NCBI RefSeq assembly: GCF_947498805.1
Contig: NZ_CANMLT010000005.1
Coordinates: 124,001-188,000 of the forward strand
Origin: an uncultured Tenacibaculum sp.
GTDB taxonomy: Bacteria; Bacteroidota; Bacteroidia; Flavobacteriales; Flavobacteriaceae
Direction of reading: 5' to 3'
DNA length: 64,000 nucleotides
Of this stretch, positions 16,843 through 27,465 are shown piece by piece. The notes beneath the pieces were generated by a model. That model searched no databases and had not been told where the DNA came from. It saw nothing but the letters and a program-made list of their open reading frames with translations. The position numbers and the translations under genes were made by a program. Every line of letters begins with the position of its first letter. The stretch's first letter is position 1.

Positions 16843-16956
16843 AGGGGCTACTTCCTTTAGGAACTTACTCTGTAAGTATTTGTAACATACACACATTAAG
16901 TGTTTTCAATTTCCAGCAATGGAAAATTTATTATTAAGTCATACTAAGTAGCCCCT
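16843..16956 (+). ncRNA. Structured RNA candidate between RT and SLATT genes
   Basis: The 131-base gap is closed by a perfect 11-bp inverted repeat: AGGGGCTACTT at 16843-16853 and AAGTAGCCCCT at 16946-16956. Inside are a 6-bp hairpin ACTTAC-TCT-GTAAGT (16863-16877) and a 6-bp hairpin TTTCCA-GCAA-TGGAAA (16910-16925) with a GNRA tetraloop. The unpaired stretch between them contains ACATACACACAT (16885-16896), where ACAT is repeated. There is no open reading frame. A structured RNA beside a defence RT is often its template or cofactor; that role is inferred. It could also act as a processing or termination element. Confidence 0.65.
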
Positions 16957-16969
16957 TTTATAGAATAAT

Positions 16970-17632
16970 ATGGAAAAAGAACTAAATAGACTTTACAAAA
17001 ATCTTTGGATAACAAAAGGCTGTCGTTTTATTGCTTCTAAGCGATATACAAAACATAACCACTTAGCAAATATCACTATTACAATTGCTTCAGTTTATAT
17101 TTTGGCAATGAACTTGTTAATTCTCATCGAAGATAGACTTGAAATATTTTCTAGTGATAACATCAACTATTTCACTATATGTGCTTCAATTCTTGTTTTA
17201 GCTTTATCGCTAATCGTCAACTCACGAAACTATCAATCTTTAGCTGATAAATTTCATGACTGCGGAAGGGAGTTATCTGAAGTTTATGACTCAATCTGCT
17301 TGTTAAAAACATCTACCCAAAAACCTAGTGAAGAAGAAATCAAGATTATTCATAGTCGATATCATAATATAATTAGGAATTATGACATCAATCAAGACCA
17401 ACTTGATTTTAATTTATTTAAGGCGAGAAACATTAATGACTTTTATAGTTATTTGTCTATTTCGGATAATGACGAACACAAATGGATGAAAATCTTAAGT
17501 AATATAAAAACATTTGTATTTCGTCAATGGTTTACAATAAAAACCTATGCTGAATATACCATACATCAATACTTTATTTACTCAGTAATCTGGGCTCTCC
17601 CCTTCTTTCTACTGTTAGTACAAAGTACCTAA
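16970..17632 (+). CDS. SLATT domain membrane effector
   Basis: 220 residues. The N-terminal part (LWITKGCRFIASKRYTKHNH, then two membrane helices at about residues 33-53 and 66-85, then an Arg-rich helix RNYQSLADKFHDCGRELSEV) is the SLATT pattern: two TM helices followed by a soluble helical region. A further hydrophobic segment lies at the C-terminus (about 200-217). SLATT proteins are predicted pore-forming effectors of nucleotide-sensing and RT-based defence systems that would stop growth by damaging the inner membrane. It lies 131 bases after the reverse transcriptase with the RNA candidate between them, so RNA, RT and effector form one unit. A strong terminator follows. Confidence 0.8.
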   Translation: MEKELNRLYKNLWITKGCRFIASKRYTKHNHLANITITIASVYILAMNLLILIEDRLEIFSSDNINYFTICASILVLALSLIVNSRNYQSLADKFHDCGRELSEVYDSICLLKTSTQKPSEEEIKIIHSRYHNIIRNYDINQDQLDFNLFKARNINDFYSYLSISDNDEHKWMKILSNIKTFVFRQWFTIKTYAEYTIHQYFIYSVIWALPFFLLLVQST

Positions 17633-17708
17633 CAAGGTCTATACTCATAGTCGTATTGATTATTATTAGCTCGTAGCTCGTGGATACCGCCCACACACAA
17701 AACCCAAA

Positions 17709-17730
17709 AAACCCCGCATCCGCGGGGTTT
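17709..17730. terminator. Bidirectional rho-independent terminator
   Basis: AAACCCCGC at 17709-17717 pairs with GCGGGGTTT at 17722-17730 around the loop ATCC, flanked by A-runs and T-runs. It sits between the convergent SLATT and DUF5916 genes and can end both transcripts. Confidence 0.9.
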
Positions 17731-17764
17731 TAGAATCAAAAAAATAAAACGAAGTATTTAATTA

Positions 17765-19948
17765 TTAAAAATCAAAACGATAATTCATTTTAAACGCTAC
17801 TCCCCAGTTATTACGGGTAAGATGTTGGTTGTAATTATCAGAAACTACTAGGTAGATATACGACAAAGGTTTGTATTCCCATTGCAAGCGACTGTTGATA
17901 TTAAAATTATCAAATTGCGTGTTGTATTGTACATAGGTAGTCCAGTTTAAACGGTTGGAAAAGAAAATCTCTCCTATAAAACGTGCCAAGTGAAAAGTTT
18001 CACTTCCCAATTCCTTTAAATCAATATCATTACGTTCATAACGCAATTGCAATCGTGCCAAAGGCATCATTCTATATTGGGCGTTCAAACTAATTTGATG
18101 TTTCGTTCCGCTATAATAGCTTCCATAACTTAGATTACCACCATATTGAAACGCTTTGTTATCGGCAGAAGCATAGCCCATCCCTGCATCAAAATACTTA
18201 TAGGTATCAGCAACAATCGGATTCCCATTACGCAAAGGGTCAAAACCATATTTTAAATTCACATGCTCATAACGTACCCCTCCAAATAAAGTAGACTGAT
18301 TCTTAAACACCAAATCATTATTCAATACAATGGTAGACTGGGTCATATTCCCCTCCTCATCCCAATAGGTATTATTCGATAAGTTCAAATAACGATGTCT
18401 ATCAAACAATTTTGAGTTTTTGTAGAATTTTGTTAAACTAATACGCCCGCTTGCTTGGGTATACCCTTCTCGGACCTCGGTTGCAGTAGTAGCATCATAG
18501 TTATACAAGCGAGGAACAAAACCTACATCGGTAATATAGTTTACACCTACCTTTCTAATACCTGCATATCCTGCTGCATTGATATGGTTGTACCAAACAC
18601 CGGCATTGTAAAAACTATTATCGCCAGAAAAACCATCGGAAGCACTGTTGGCAAAGTTTGCCAATCCTGTCCAACGATTATTTTTCGATTGGTAATTCAC
18701 ATTCACCCCTGTAATTCTGTTATAATCATCTTTAAATGAAAAACCATCCGTTTCCTGTCGGTTAATTAAAAAACCCGTTGCGGTAAAACGTTTCGATAAT
18801 TGCTGTTGTACCACCAAAGCACCATAATTCTGTGCAGGTGTATCTCCCTCTTCCTTGGTAGCCACATTCAACACTCCCAAACGTGTTTTCTTGGCAATAT
18901 TACCCGAGAGCTTTACTCCAAAAGAAATTTCACTATTTGCCCCTATTCTCCTAGAATAAAAAGGATTCACTCCGCTTACTCCCAAATTGGTAAACAAATC
19001 GCTGTTTTCTAAAAAGAAGTTACGTCGCTCTGGGAAAAACACCGAGAACCTACTTAAATTGGTTACCTGTCTATCTACATCTATCTGAGAAAAATCTGGA
19101 TTAATCGTCGCATCCAATTTTAACGAAGAGCTTACATTAAACTGTATATCCACACTAGGTTTCAACATGGTATCTTCTGTTCTATTGGCTACATCTTCAG
19201 AATAATTCATGGTTACCGATGGCGTTACTGCAAAACGAGAAGCACTGTTATTTTGTAAATTTTCTACTGCAAAAGTTTTGGCAAAACGCAAATCGAATAA
19301 ATCGTAATTTCGATCTATTTGCGTACTGGTAGTCCATTCATTCAATTTAATATTTCGGGTATGAAACATCACACCCCATTCAGAAGCCTCTGCCTTATAC
19401 CCTAAGGTTTTTAGCGGAATTTCTACTTCAAATATTTTTTGATTCCCATTGGTAGAGGTTCTTGCATTCCAAATGGTATTCCAGCTGGTACTTACTCGAA
19501 ATCCATCGCCATTTCTCGATAACAGGGCATCAATCAAAGCACCACCCATATTCACTATAAAAAAATACCCTGATTGTTGTTGATTATAGGTATCTAACAT
19601 AATGGCAAACGAATCACTCTCTGCTCCCGAAACTCCAATATCATCACGTTTTAAAGACCCTATTTGAACCTTTGAAGAAGTATCATTATACACCGCACTG
19701 ATGTACAAATTCTTTCCATTGTGAAACATTTTCACCTGAGTTTGGTTGGGAGCTACTGCTCCATTATTAGGTATATAACTTAAAAATCCGCCTTCAGGAG
19801 TTAAGGTATTCCAAACGGCTTCGTTTAACTTACCATCTAAATCTATTTTGGTATCATTAAACACAATACGCCCTTTTTCTAAGGAAGTTTGTGCCTGTAT
19901 AGCAATATGTACTAATACGAACCCAAAAAGTAATGCTATTCGCTTCAT
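17765..19948 (-). CDS. DUF5916 protein with CBM9-like domain, outer-membrane barrel
   Basis: 727 residues from the ATG at 19948 (MKRIALLFGFVLVHIAIQAQ); a TTG three codons upstream is less likely. The signal peptide ends near residue 19. Residues 25-220 are a carbohydrate-binding family 9-like beta-sandwich (IDLDGKLNEAVWNTL; SDSFAIMLDTYN; FEVEIPLKTLGY), and the remainder is the DUF5916 part rich in alternating aromatic strands, ending in Phe as expected for an outer-membrane barrel. The segment FFPERRNFFLENSDLF (about residue 308) is typical of the family. It is common in Bacteroidota and its biological role is unknown. It stands alone, with a terminator downstream. Confidence 0.9.
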   Translation of the reverse strand: MKRIALLFGFVLVHIAIQAQTSLEKGRIVFNDTKIDLDGKLNEAVWNTLTPEGGFLSYIPNNGAVAPNQTQVKMFHNGKNLYISAVYNDTSSKVQIGSLKRDDIGVSGAESDSFAIMLDTYNQQQSGYFFIVNMGGALIDALLSRNGDGFRVSTSWNTIWNARTSTNGNQKIFEVEIPLKTLGYKAEASEWGVMFHTRNIKLNEWTTSTQIDRNYDLFDLRFAKTFAVENLQNNSASRFAVTPSVTMNYSEDVANRTEDTMLKPSVDIQFNVSSSLKLDATINPDFSQIDVDRQVTNLSRFSVFFPERRNFFLENSDLFTNLGVSGVNPFYSRRIGANSEISFGVKLSGNIAKKTRLGVLNVATKEEGDTPAQNYGALVVQQQLSKRFTATGFLINRQETDGFSFKDDYNRITGVNVNYQSKNNRWTGLANFANSASDGFSGDNSFYNAGVWYNHINAAGYAGIRKVGVNYITDVGFVPRLYNYDATTATEVREGYTQASGRISLTKFYKNSKLFDRHRYLNLSNNTYWDEEGNMTQSTIVLNNDLVFKNQSTLFGGVRYEHVNLKYGFDPLRNGNPIVADTYKYFDAGMGYASADNKAFQYGGNLSYGSYYSGTKHQISLNAQYRMMPLARLQLRYERNDIDLKELGSETFHLARFIGEIFFSNRLNWTTYVQYNTQFDNFNINSRLQWEYKPLSYIYLVVSDNYNQHLTRNNWGVAFKMNYRFDF

Positions 19949-20184
19949 GTATTTCAATTAAAAATTCAACTAAGTGCTGATAAAACAACACAGGAGCGAG
20001 CAAAACTATGGGAAGCATCAACCTTTATTTTAAAAAGTAGACCAAGCGCCTTCTTTGGTCTTTAGGGAGTTACTTTTTAACGAAACCAACCTTTGTCTAT
20101 GGTTTTTAAGTCTAGAGCTACAAATCTTTAAGTTTAGGCTACTTTTACGGTACAACTAGGCTAATATTGTATTTTAGCAAACCT

Positions 20185-21249
20185 ATGAGTAGCATACAAA
20201 AAACACCTACCATCTTTAAGCATCCGATTAGCAAGCATATCTTATTTTGGATAGGGGTATTTGCCTATTTTGTTGGTACGGTAAACATGAACTACCACAG
20301 TGGGTACGGAGAAGTATTAAATCATTATGTAATTCATGTAATCTGTCAAATGATTTTGGCGTATACGGTATTGTATGTACTTATTCCACGCTATCTAACA
20401 CCTAAAAAAAACATTCAGTTTGTAGTAAGTTTGTTCTTACTATTGTGTACGGTATTTGTAGTCTTTGTAGCCTATCATGAATTTTATCATCTTCCAAAAT
20501 ATCACAATAACGGTAGCCTAAGCACTTATGATTCTTATGGTATTTTTTGGAAAAGGGTACTCAGTCTTCGCATTTTTATAGGAAAAGGAACCATTTTACT
20601 CACCCCTGCCATATTGTTGGTCATTGCCAAATTCTACAAAGAAAAACAAGCTTATTTACAGCTCAACGAACAGAAAAAAAGCAGCGAATTATCGGCTTTA
20701 AAACATCAATTGAATCCGCATTTTTTATTCAATACGCTTAACAATTTATATTCTTTAGCCATTAAAAAATCTGACGAAACTCCAGAGGTAATTGCCAAAC
20801 TTTCTGAAATGTTAGACTATATGCTCTATGGTTGTAATGATACCTATGTACCCTTACACAAAGAAATTGACTTGATTGAAAACTACCTGGCTTTAGAAAA
20901 AATACGTTATGACGATCGGGTAAATATTCATTTTGAAAAAGAAGGTAGTACCGATGTAAAAATAGCCCCATTGATTTTACTAACTTTTATTGAAAATGCT
21001 TTTAAACACGGAGTTTCTCAGGAGTTAAAAGCAGCAGATATTCATATAAAATTGACGAGCAATGCTCAAGAGATTTTGTTTGACATCAGCAATTCTATTG
21101 CACAAAATAAACTATCTTCGAATAAAGAACCTATCGGACTAACCAATGTTCAAAAACAACTAACATTGCTGTATCAAGAGCATTATACTTTAAAGATTGA
21201 GGAAGAAAACAATCGTTTTAAGCTACAATTAAACTTGCCTGCAAAATGA
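20185..21249 (+). CDS. LytS/YehU-family sensor histidine kinase
   Basis: 354 residues from the ATG at 20185; a TTG six codons upstream is less likely. Four membrane segments (about residues 15-33, 48-68, 78-98 and 130-150) precede the His_kinase domain (PF06580 type) with the signature LKHQLNPHFLFNTLNNL and phospho-acceptor His179. The ATPase part has the N-box LTFIENAFKHGV and a Gly box at PIGLTNVQKQL. It has no separate sensor domain; the membrane helices probably sense the signal. Its TGA overlaps the ATG of the LytTR response regulator, so the two form a coupled two-component system. The signal and targets are unknown. Confidence 0.92.
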   Translation: MSSIQKTPTIFKHPISKHILFWIGVFAYFVGTVNMNYHSGYGEVLNHYVIHVICQMILAYTVLYVLIPRYLTPKKNIQFVVSLFLLLCTVFVVFVAYHEFYHLPKYHNNGSLSTYDSYGIFWKRVLSLRIFIGKGTILLTPAILLVIAKFYKEKQAYLQLNEQKKSSELSALKHQLNPHFLFNTLNNLYSLAIKKSDETPEVIAKLSEMLDYMLYGCNDTYVPLHKEIDLIENYLALEKIRYDDRVNIHFEKEGSTDVKIAPLILLTFIENAFKHGVSQELKAADIHIKLTSNAQEILFDISNSIAQNKLSSNKEPIGLTNVQKQLTLLYQEHYTLKIEEENNRFKLQLNLPAK

Positions 21250-21938
21250 CCTATACCTGTGTAATCATAGACGATGAAAAATTAGCACGAGAGTTAATTG
21301 AAGCCCACTTGTCACAATTAGACGATTTTGAAATCGTTGCTTCTTGTGGTAGTGCTATCGAAGCAAGCAAAATTTTACAAGAAAAGCAGATTGATGTATT
21401 ATTTTTAGATATTGAAATGCCTGTACTAAAAGGCACCGACTTTTTTAAAAACTTAGTGCACAAACCCAAGGTAATTTTTACCACCGCCTATAGAGATTAT
21501 GCAGTAGAAGGTTTTGAACTCAATGCGGTAGACTATATTATAAAACCAATTACCTTTCAGCGTTTTTTTAATGCCATTGAAAAATTTAGAACTTTACAAA
21601 GAGGAACCCTTGCTAATATGCCAATCATACAAGAGAAAAAAGAGGACTTTATTTTTATTCGTAAAGACCGAAAACAAGTAAAAGTACTCCTTGATACTAT
21701 TTTATATATAGAAAGTTTAAAGGATTATATAAAAATTCACTTGGCAGAAGAACAGCATGTTACCAAGTCGAGTATTTCTGCTTTTGAAGAAAAATTAGAT
21801 GCTCGTTTTGTACGTATTCATCGTTCCTATATTATCAATAAAGATAAAATTACAGCCTATACTAAAAACGATGTAGAAATTGGAAAAATAGAAATTCCAA
21901 TTGGTGATAATTACCGTGAGAATTTAGCTGATTTATAA
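21246..21938 (+). CDS. LytTR-family response regulator
   Basis: 230 residues. The receiver domain occupies residues 1-120, with acidic pocket Asp9-Asp10, phospho-acceptor Asp55 in VLFLDIEMP, Thr84-type switch in FTTAYRDYA, and Lys in YIIKPI. The LytTR DNA-binding domain is at about 130-230 (FIFIRKDRKQVKVLLDTILY; FVRIHRSYIINKDKI). It starts with a 4-base overlap (ATGA) on the stop of the LytS-type kinase and is surely its partner. The 3' end overlaps the convergent phosphotransferase gene by six bases. Confidence 0.93.
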   Translation: MTYTCVIIDDEKLARELIEAHLSQLDDFEIVASCGSAIEASKILQEKQIDVLFLDIEMPVLKGTDFFKNLVHKPKVIFTTAYRDYAVEGFELNAVDYIIKPITFQRFFNAIEKFRTLQRGTLANMPIIQEKKEDFIFIRKDRKQVKVLLDTILYIESLKDYIKIHLAEEQHVTKSSISAFEEKLDARFVRIHRSYIINKDKITAYTKNDVEIGKIEIPIGDNYRENLADL

Positions 21939-22901
21939 ACTGGCTAATACGGCATCTACCATTTTACGATTGTAGTCATTTATTTTTTGATGAGTAGGCA
22001 TCCAACCTAATAAAAACCGCATAAAATCGGTACATGCTACTGGATACATACTTCTCCACTCCTGCTCCAATGCTTTAAATTCAAAATCGAATTCCTTGTT
22101 TACAAAGGCTTTGTTGAGTTCTGCAAAATAGTAGTCTAACAACTCAGTTTCATAAGTTTCCAATTCATTGTTGGACATACAACTTCCTAAGAAATAAGCC
22201 ACGTCTTTCATTCCGCAACCTCCCCCTACATATTGAAAATCTACTGCGGCTACTTTGGTACCGTCTTCAGAAAAACAAAAGTTAGCCAATTTTGCATCGC
22301 CATGTACAATGGTTTGATAGGTACAATTATTTAAAATAGTATCTATGGCCGTTGCTTTTGATTTTAATTCTTGATTTTCTATCAATTCCAATTCATCAGG
22401 TCGTGTAGCCAAATGCCAATAAGTACCTACTTCCCATAATCCAACAGGCTCTTGCATAAGAAACTGTACATGGAAGTTTGCTAACCACTGTAAACAGACT
22501 TTTACCTCATCTAAGGTAATGGCCATTTTACGCAAGGGATAGTTAGTATTTAAATCTTCTAATACAATCCATTGATTATCTCCTTCGGAAAAAGAACCAA
22601 TCAAAGTAGGAATTTTACAAGCATCGGTACACTTGCCACTCCATTTTGCATACCAATTGGTTTCTACTTGATACGATTTTACTTTTCGCTGATGTGAAAA
22701 ATTGGTATTCCAACCTCTTGGATGCTTAGCTGCCTGTTGCAATTCAATAAACTTTACCACAACCGTTTGCAACGGAGCATTTTCTAGTTGAAAACGGGCA
22801 ATTCGTCCATAACCACTCCACAAACTTTGTATGGTTTCTATCTCAGTACAATTACTTGCTTTAGTTAGGTTTAAAAGGTATTGAATAAAGTTCGGATTCA
22901 T
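21933..22901 (-). CDS. Ecdysteroid-kinase-like/choline-kinase-fold phosphotransferase
   Basis: 322 residues of the protein-kinase-like phosphotransferase fold. The catalytic loop is IVHGDAKLANF (about residues 198-208) and the metal-binding segment is VAAVDFQYVGGGCGMKDVAY (about 217-236). The N-terminal lobe has QTVVVKFIEL and WIVLEDL. Similar bacterial proteins carry the EcKinase or APH family label, often misnamed oxidoreductase. It likely phosphorylates a small hydroxylated compound with ATP in the cytoplasm; the substrate is unknown. It stands alone, convergent with the LytTR regulator gene. Confidence 0.75.
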   Translation of the reverse strand: MNPNFIQYLLNLTKASNCTEIETIQSLWSGYGRIARFQLENAPLQTVVVKFIELQQAAKHPRGWNTNFSHQRKVKSYQVETNWYAKWSGKCTDACKIPTLIGSFSEGDNQWIVLEDLNTNYPLRKMAITLDEVKVCLQWLANFHVQFLMQEPVGLWEVGTYWHLATRPDELELIENQELKSKATAIDTILNNCTYQTIVHGDAKLANFCFSEDGTKVAAVDFQYVGGGCGMKDVAYFLGSCMSNNELETYETELLDYYFAELNKAFVNKEFDFEFKALEQEWRSMYPVACTDFMRFLLGWMPTHQKINDYNRKMVDAVLASL

Positions 22902-23030
22902 TGAAATAGCTTCTCGTTGCGAAGATAGTACAAAACAAAAATTAAGACGTAAAAAAGTAGTCTACTATGCGCATCAAATTATGAAATATATGTACCTTGA
23001 CCTCATTGCTAAACAAATCAATTTATTATT

Positions 23031-23453
23031 ATGAACAAGAAATTTTTATTATCAATTGCCTTAACAATTTTAGTCTCTTCTTTCGGATTTGCACAAAAGG
23101 TTAAGTTTAAAAAAGGAAAAGTATTAGTCGATGGAAAAGAAATTTTAAAAATTGAAAGACAAGGAACAGAAGCTACATTGTATTCATTAGAAGGAGATGA
23201 CGAAGTTATCTATTTAAACTACGAAAGCAATGGAACATTGCATTACCATGAAGATGATTATGTAGTAATCTTCTTTTCTAAGGAAGAAATTAAAGTTGAA
23301 ACAAGTAGAATTAAAGGGAGTAGAAAAAGAGTGATTAAAGCCTTAATTAAGAACAAAGTTTTAGATATGAACGGCGAAATCAACTTAGAGAAACTTAAAA
23401 AGTTTGCTAAAAAATACGATGAAAATATTACGAATAGAACCGTGAGATATTAA
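23031..23453 (+). CDS. Small secreted protein of unknown function
   Basis: 140 residues with a signal peptide (FLLSIALTILVSSFGFAQ; cleavage near residue 21). The mature protein starts with a basic strand pair (KVKFKKGKVLVDGKEILKIE), continues with a beta-rich part (ATLYSLEGDDEVIYLNYESN) and ends in a basic helical tail. This type is frequent in Flavobacteriaceae and has no assigned role. A perfect terminator follows immediately. Confidence 0.7.
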   Translation: MNKKFLLSIALTILVSSFGFAQKVKFKKGKVLVDGKEILKIERQGTEATLYSLEGDDEVIYLNYESNGTLHYHEDDYVVIFFSKEEIKVETSRIKGSRKRVIKALIKNKVLDMNGEINLEKLKKFAKKYDENITNRTVRY

Positions 23454-23463
23454 ATAAAAAAAA

Positions 23464-23479
23464 CCGAGCAATTGCTCGG
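23464..23479. terminator. Bidirectional terminator
   Basis: CCGAGCAATTGCTCGG is a perfect 16-base palindrome flanked by seven A and nine T residues, between the convergent secreted-protein gene and the DUF6952 gene. Confidence 0.92.
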
Positions 23480-23485
23480 TTTTTT

Positions 23486-23743
23486 TTATTTATCAATAGA
23501 TCCTAAAACACGTTGCATAAAATTATTCAACGCTTCTTTTTTAGGAGCTCCTTCTTTCATCATTTTAGAAACTTCTATCGCTCCGTACATATTAGAGATC
23601 AATTCTCCAATAACATCTAGTTCTTCATCTTTTAAAGATGGAACTTCTGTTAAAGCTTCCAACGTTTCTATGGTTTCTAAAACATAGTCTTGATCATTTT
23701 CTTCTATAAAAGAAGTTAAATGCTTAATTACTGGTAATTTCAT
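23486..23743 (-). CDS. DUF6952 family small protein
   Basis: 85 residues, soluble and acidic, helical throughout (LEALTEVPSLKDEELDVIGE; YGAIEVSKMMKEG). It matches the small protein that in Flavobacteriaceae follows thioredoxin and peroxiredoxin genes and carries the DUF6952 label. It is third in the minus-strand unit peroxiredoxin, thioredoxin, DUF6952, with gaps of 108 and 73 bases. The role is unknown; the conserved neighbourhood suggests a link to peroxide or thiol metabolism. The family name is from memory. Confidence 0.65.
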   Translation of the reverse strand: MKLPVIKHLTSFIEENDQDYVLETIETLEALTEVPSLKDEELDVIGELISNMYGAIEVSKMMKEGAPKKEALNNFMQRVLGSIDK

Positions 23744-23816
23744 ATGTTATTTTTTTAATGGTATTACGTATGCTCGAAAGACAAATTACTTCGCTTCGCT
23801 CGTAATGACCGTATAA

Positions 23817-24125
23817 TTATACTACTTCGTTTACCAATTCTTTTAATACATCAAACTTGTTCGTTTGTACTTGATTTACAAACTTTCCATCTACAAAAGT
23901 TGCAAATGTTGGTAAGTTATCTACTGTTGCTAATTCTCTACTTCCAGGAAACTTTTCAGCATCTGCAATAATGAACACAGTATTCTCATTTTCAGAAGCT
24001 AACTTCTTAAATTTCGGCTTCATAATTCTACAATTACCACACCAAGTAGCAGAATATTGAACCACTACAGTTTTATTATCGGAAACAATTTGTGCTAAAT
24101 TGTCTTGATTTAATTCTTGTACCAT
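23817..24125 (-). CDS. Thioredoxin-family protein with CGNC site
   Basis: 102 residues of thioredoxin fold without a signal peptide, so cytoplasmic. The active site is WCGNC (Cys29, Cys32), differing from the usual CGPC by Asn in place of Pro. The cis-Pro loop is DNLPTFATF (about residue 72). It lies 108 bases behind the peroxiredoxin gene and probably delivers electrons to it; thioredoxin reductase is encoded elsewhere in the window (49956-50894). The Asn in the active-site loop may shift the redox potential. Confidence 0.88.
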   Translation of the reverse strand: MVQELNQDNLAQIVSDNKTVVVQYSATWCGNCRIMKPKFKKLASENENTVFIIADAEKFPGSRELATVDNLPTFATFVDGKFVNQVQTNKFDVLKELVNEVV

Positions 24126-24233
24126 AATTAATTTTATTTAGTAAGAGTAAAAACTCAAAAGATATGCTTGGGTAAGCATGTTAGAAGATAAGTTCGTGTT
24201 TAACCTATTTGAAAAACACGAACTTAAAATTTA

Positions 24234-24875
24234 TTAGTTTACAGCTAAATACTCTGCAGTAGCTTTAGCGTTAGGTTGCATTGCTTGCTTTCCTTCTTCC
24301 CAGTTAGCAGGACAAACTTCACCTTTTTCTTGTACGTGTGTATACGCGTCGATTAAACGTAAGTACTCATTTACGTTACGACCGATTGGCATATGGTTTA
24401 CACCTTCGTGTACAACAGTTCCTTCTTCGTCGATGATATATGTAGCTCTATAAGTTACATTATCTCCCTCTACTTGTACAGTTCCAGTAGCCTCATCATA
24501 CGTTTCGTTAGTGATATCTAAAATACCTAAGATTGAAGATAAGTTACGGTTACTATCTGCGATTAATGGATACGTTACTCCTTCGATTCCTCCGTTATCT
24601 TTAGAAGTATTTAACCATGCAAAGTGAACCTCTGCAGTATCACATGAAGCACCAATTACAACAGTGTTTCTTTTTTCAAATTCTGGTAAAGCAGCTTGAA
24701 AAGCGTGTAATTCTGTAGGACATACAAAAGTAAAGTCTTTTGGATACCAAAATAATACTACTTTCTTTTTGTTGTTTACTGCTTCTTCTAAAACATTTAA
24801 CTTAAACGTATCACCCATTTCGTTCATTGCGTCAACGCTTAAATTTGGAAATTTCTTACCAACTAATGTAGCCAT
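24234..24875 (-). CDS. Typical 2-Cys peroxiredoxin (Prx1/AhpC group)
   Basis: 213 residues. The peroxidatic Cys52 lies in FTFVCPTEL and the resolving Cys188 in EVCPANW, the arrangement of typical 2-Cys peroxiredoxins. It reduces hydrogen peroxide and organic peroxides in the cytoplasm with electrons from a thioredoxin. It is the first gene of a unit with the CGNC thioredoxin and the DUF6952 protein. On the minus strand a TACTTTTG promoter element lies at 24917-24924, 41 bases before the start. katG is divergent, 301 bases away. Confidence 0.93.
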   Translation of the reverse strand: MATLVGKKFPNLSVDAMNEMGDTFKLNVLEEAVNNKKKVVLFWYPKDFTFVCPTELHAFQAALPEFEKRNTVVIGASCDTAEVHFAWLNTSKDNGGIEGVTYPLIADSNRNLSSILGILDITNETYDEATGTVQVEGDNVTYRATYIIDEEGTVVHEGVNHMPIGRNVNEYLRLIDAYTHVQEKGEVCPANWEEGKQAMQPNAKATAEYLAVN

Positions 24876-24916
24876 CTTTTAATTTTTATGTATTAATATA
24901 TTTTTTAAAACGATGA

Positions 24917-24924
24917 CAAAAGTA
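24917..24924 (-). promoter_or_regulatory. Promoter element (TAnnTTTG) of the peroxiredoxin unit
   Basis: Reads TACTTTTG on the minus strand, a full match to the Bacteroidota -7 consensus TAnnTTTG. No clear -33 TTG is seen at the usual distance. Confidence 0.55.
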
Positions 24925-25139
24925 TTGGGTTTAAATAGATAAAAAGCCTAAAATCAAAAATATTTTTTTATTCCAATATAAGATAATTCAATACTGCGAA
25001 ATAAGCTTTCTTTATCGCCTAAAAAAAACACATATAAAACACTACACAACAACTACTTACAACAAACCTTTTTCATTAAAATAATTTTAACTTATAATTA
25101 AATAAAAAATATAGATAAAAATTATTCATTGTTTTGTCG

Positions 25140-25147
25140 TAAATTTG
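25140..25147 (+). promoter_or_regulatory. Promoter element (TAnnTTTG) of katG
   Basis: TAAATTTG matches the Bacteroidota -7 consensus and lies 29 bases upstream of the katG ATG. The rest of the 301-base katG/peroxiredoxin intergenic region is very AT-rich. I see no confident OxyR-type or PerR-type operator in it. Confidence 0.55.
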
Positions 25148-25155
25148 AAGTATAA

Positions 25156-27384
<2,229 letters not shown>

Positions 27385-27416
27385 TCGAATCAATCAATTT
27401 ATAATAACATATTAAA

Positions 27417-27443
27417 AAAGAAGAGCTTTCTGAGTTCTTCTTT
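27417..27443 (+). terminator. Terminator after katG
   Basis: AAAGAAGA at 27417-27424 pairs with TCTTCTTT at 27436-27443, followed by further T residues. Confidence 0.65.
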
Positions 27444-27465
27444 TTTTCATACCAAACATATAGAA

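Noticed and set aside
15459..17632. Retron or group II intron as an explanation for the reverse transcriptase
   Set aside because: The retron VTG motif is not visible, no msr/msd-type pair of inverted repeats lies before the RT, and there is no maturase zinc-finger/endonuclease domain or intron domain V/VI hairpin. The SLATT partner fits a DRT-type system better.
18455..19012. Two plus-strand open frames inside the DUF5916 gene
   Set aside because: They are antisense shadows of a long, well-supported gene; no start context or family match.
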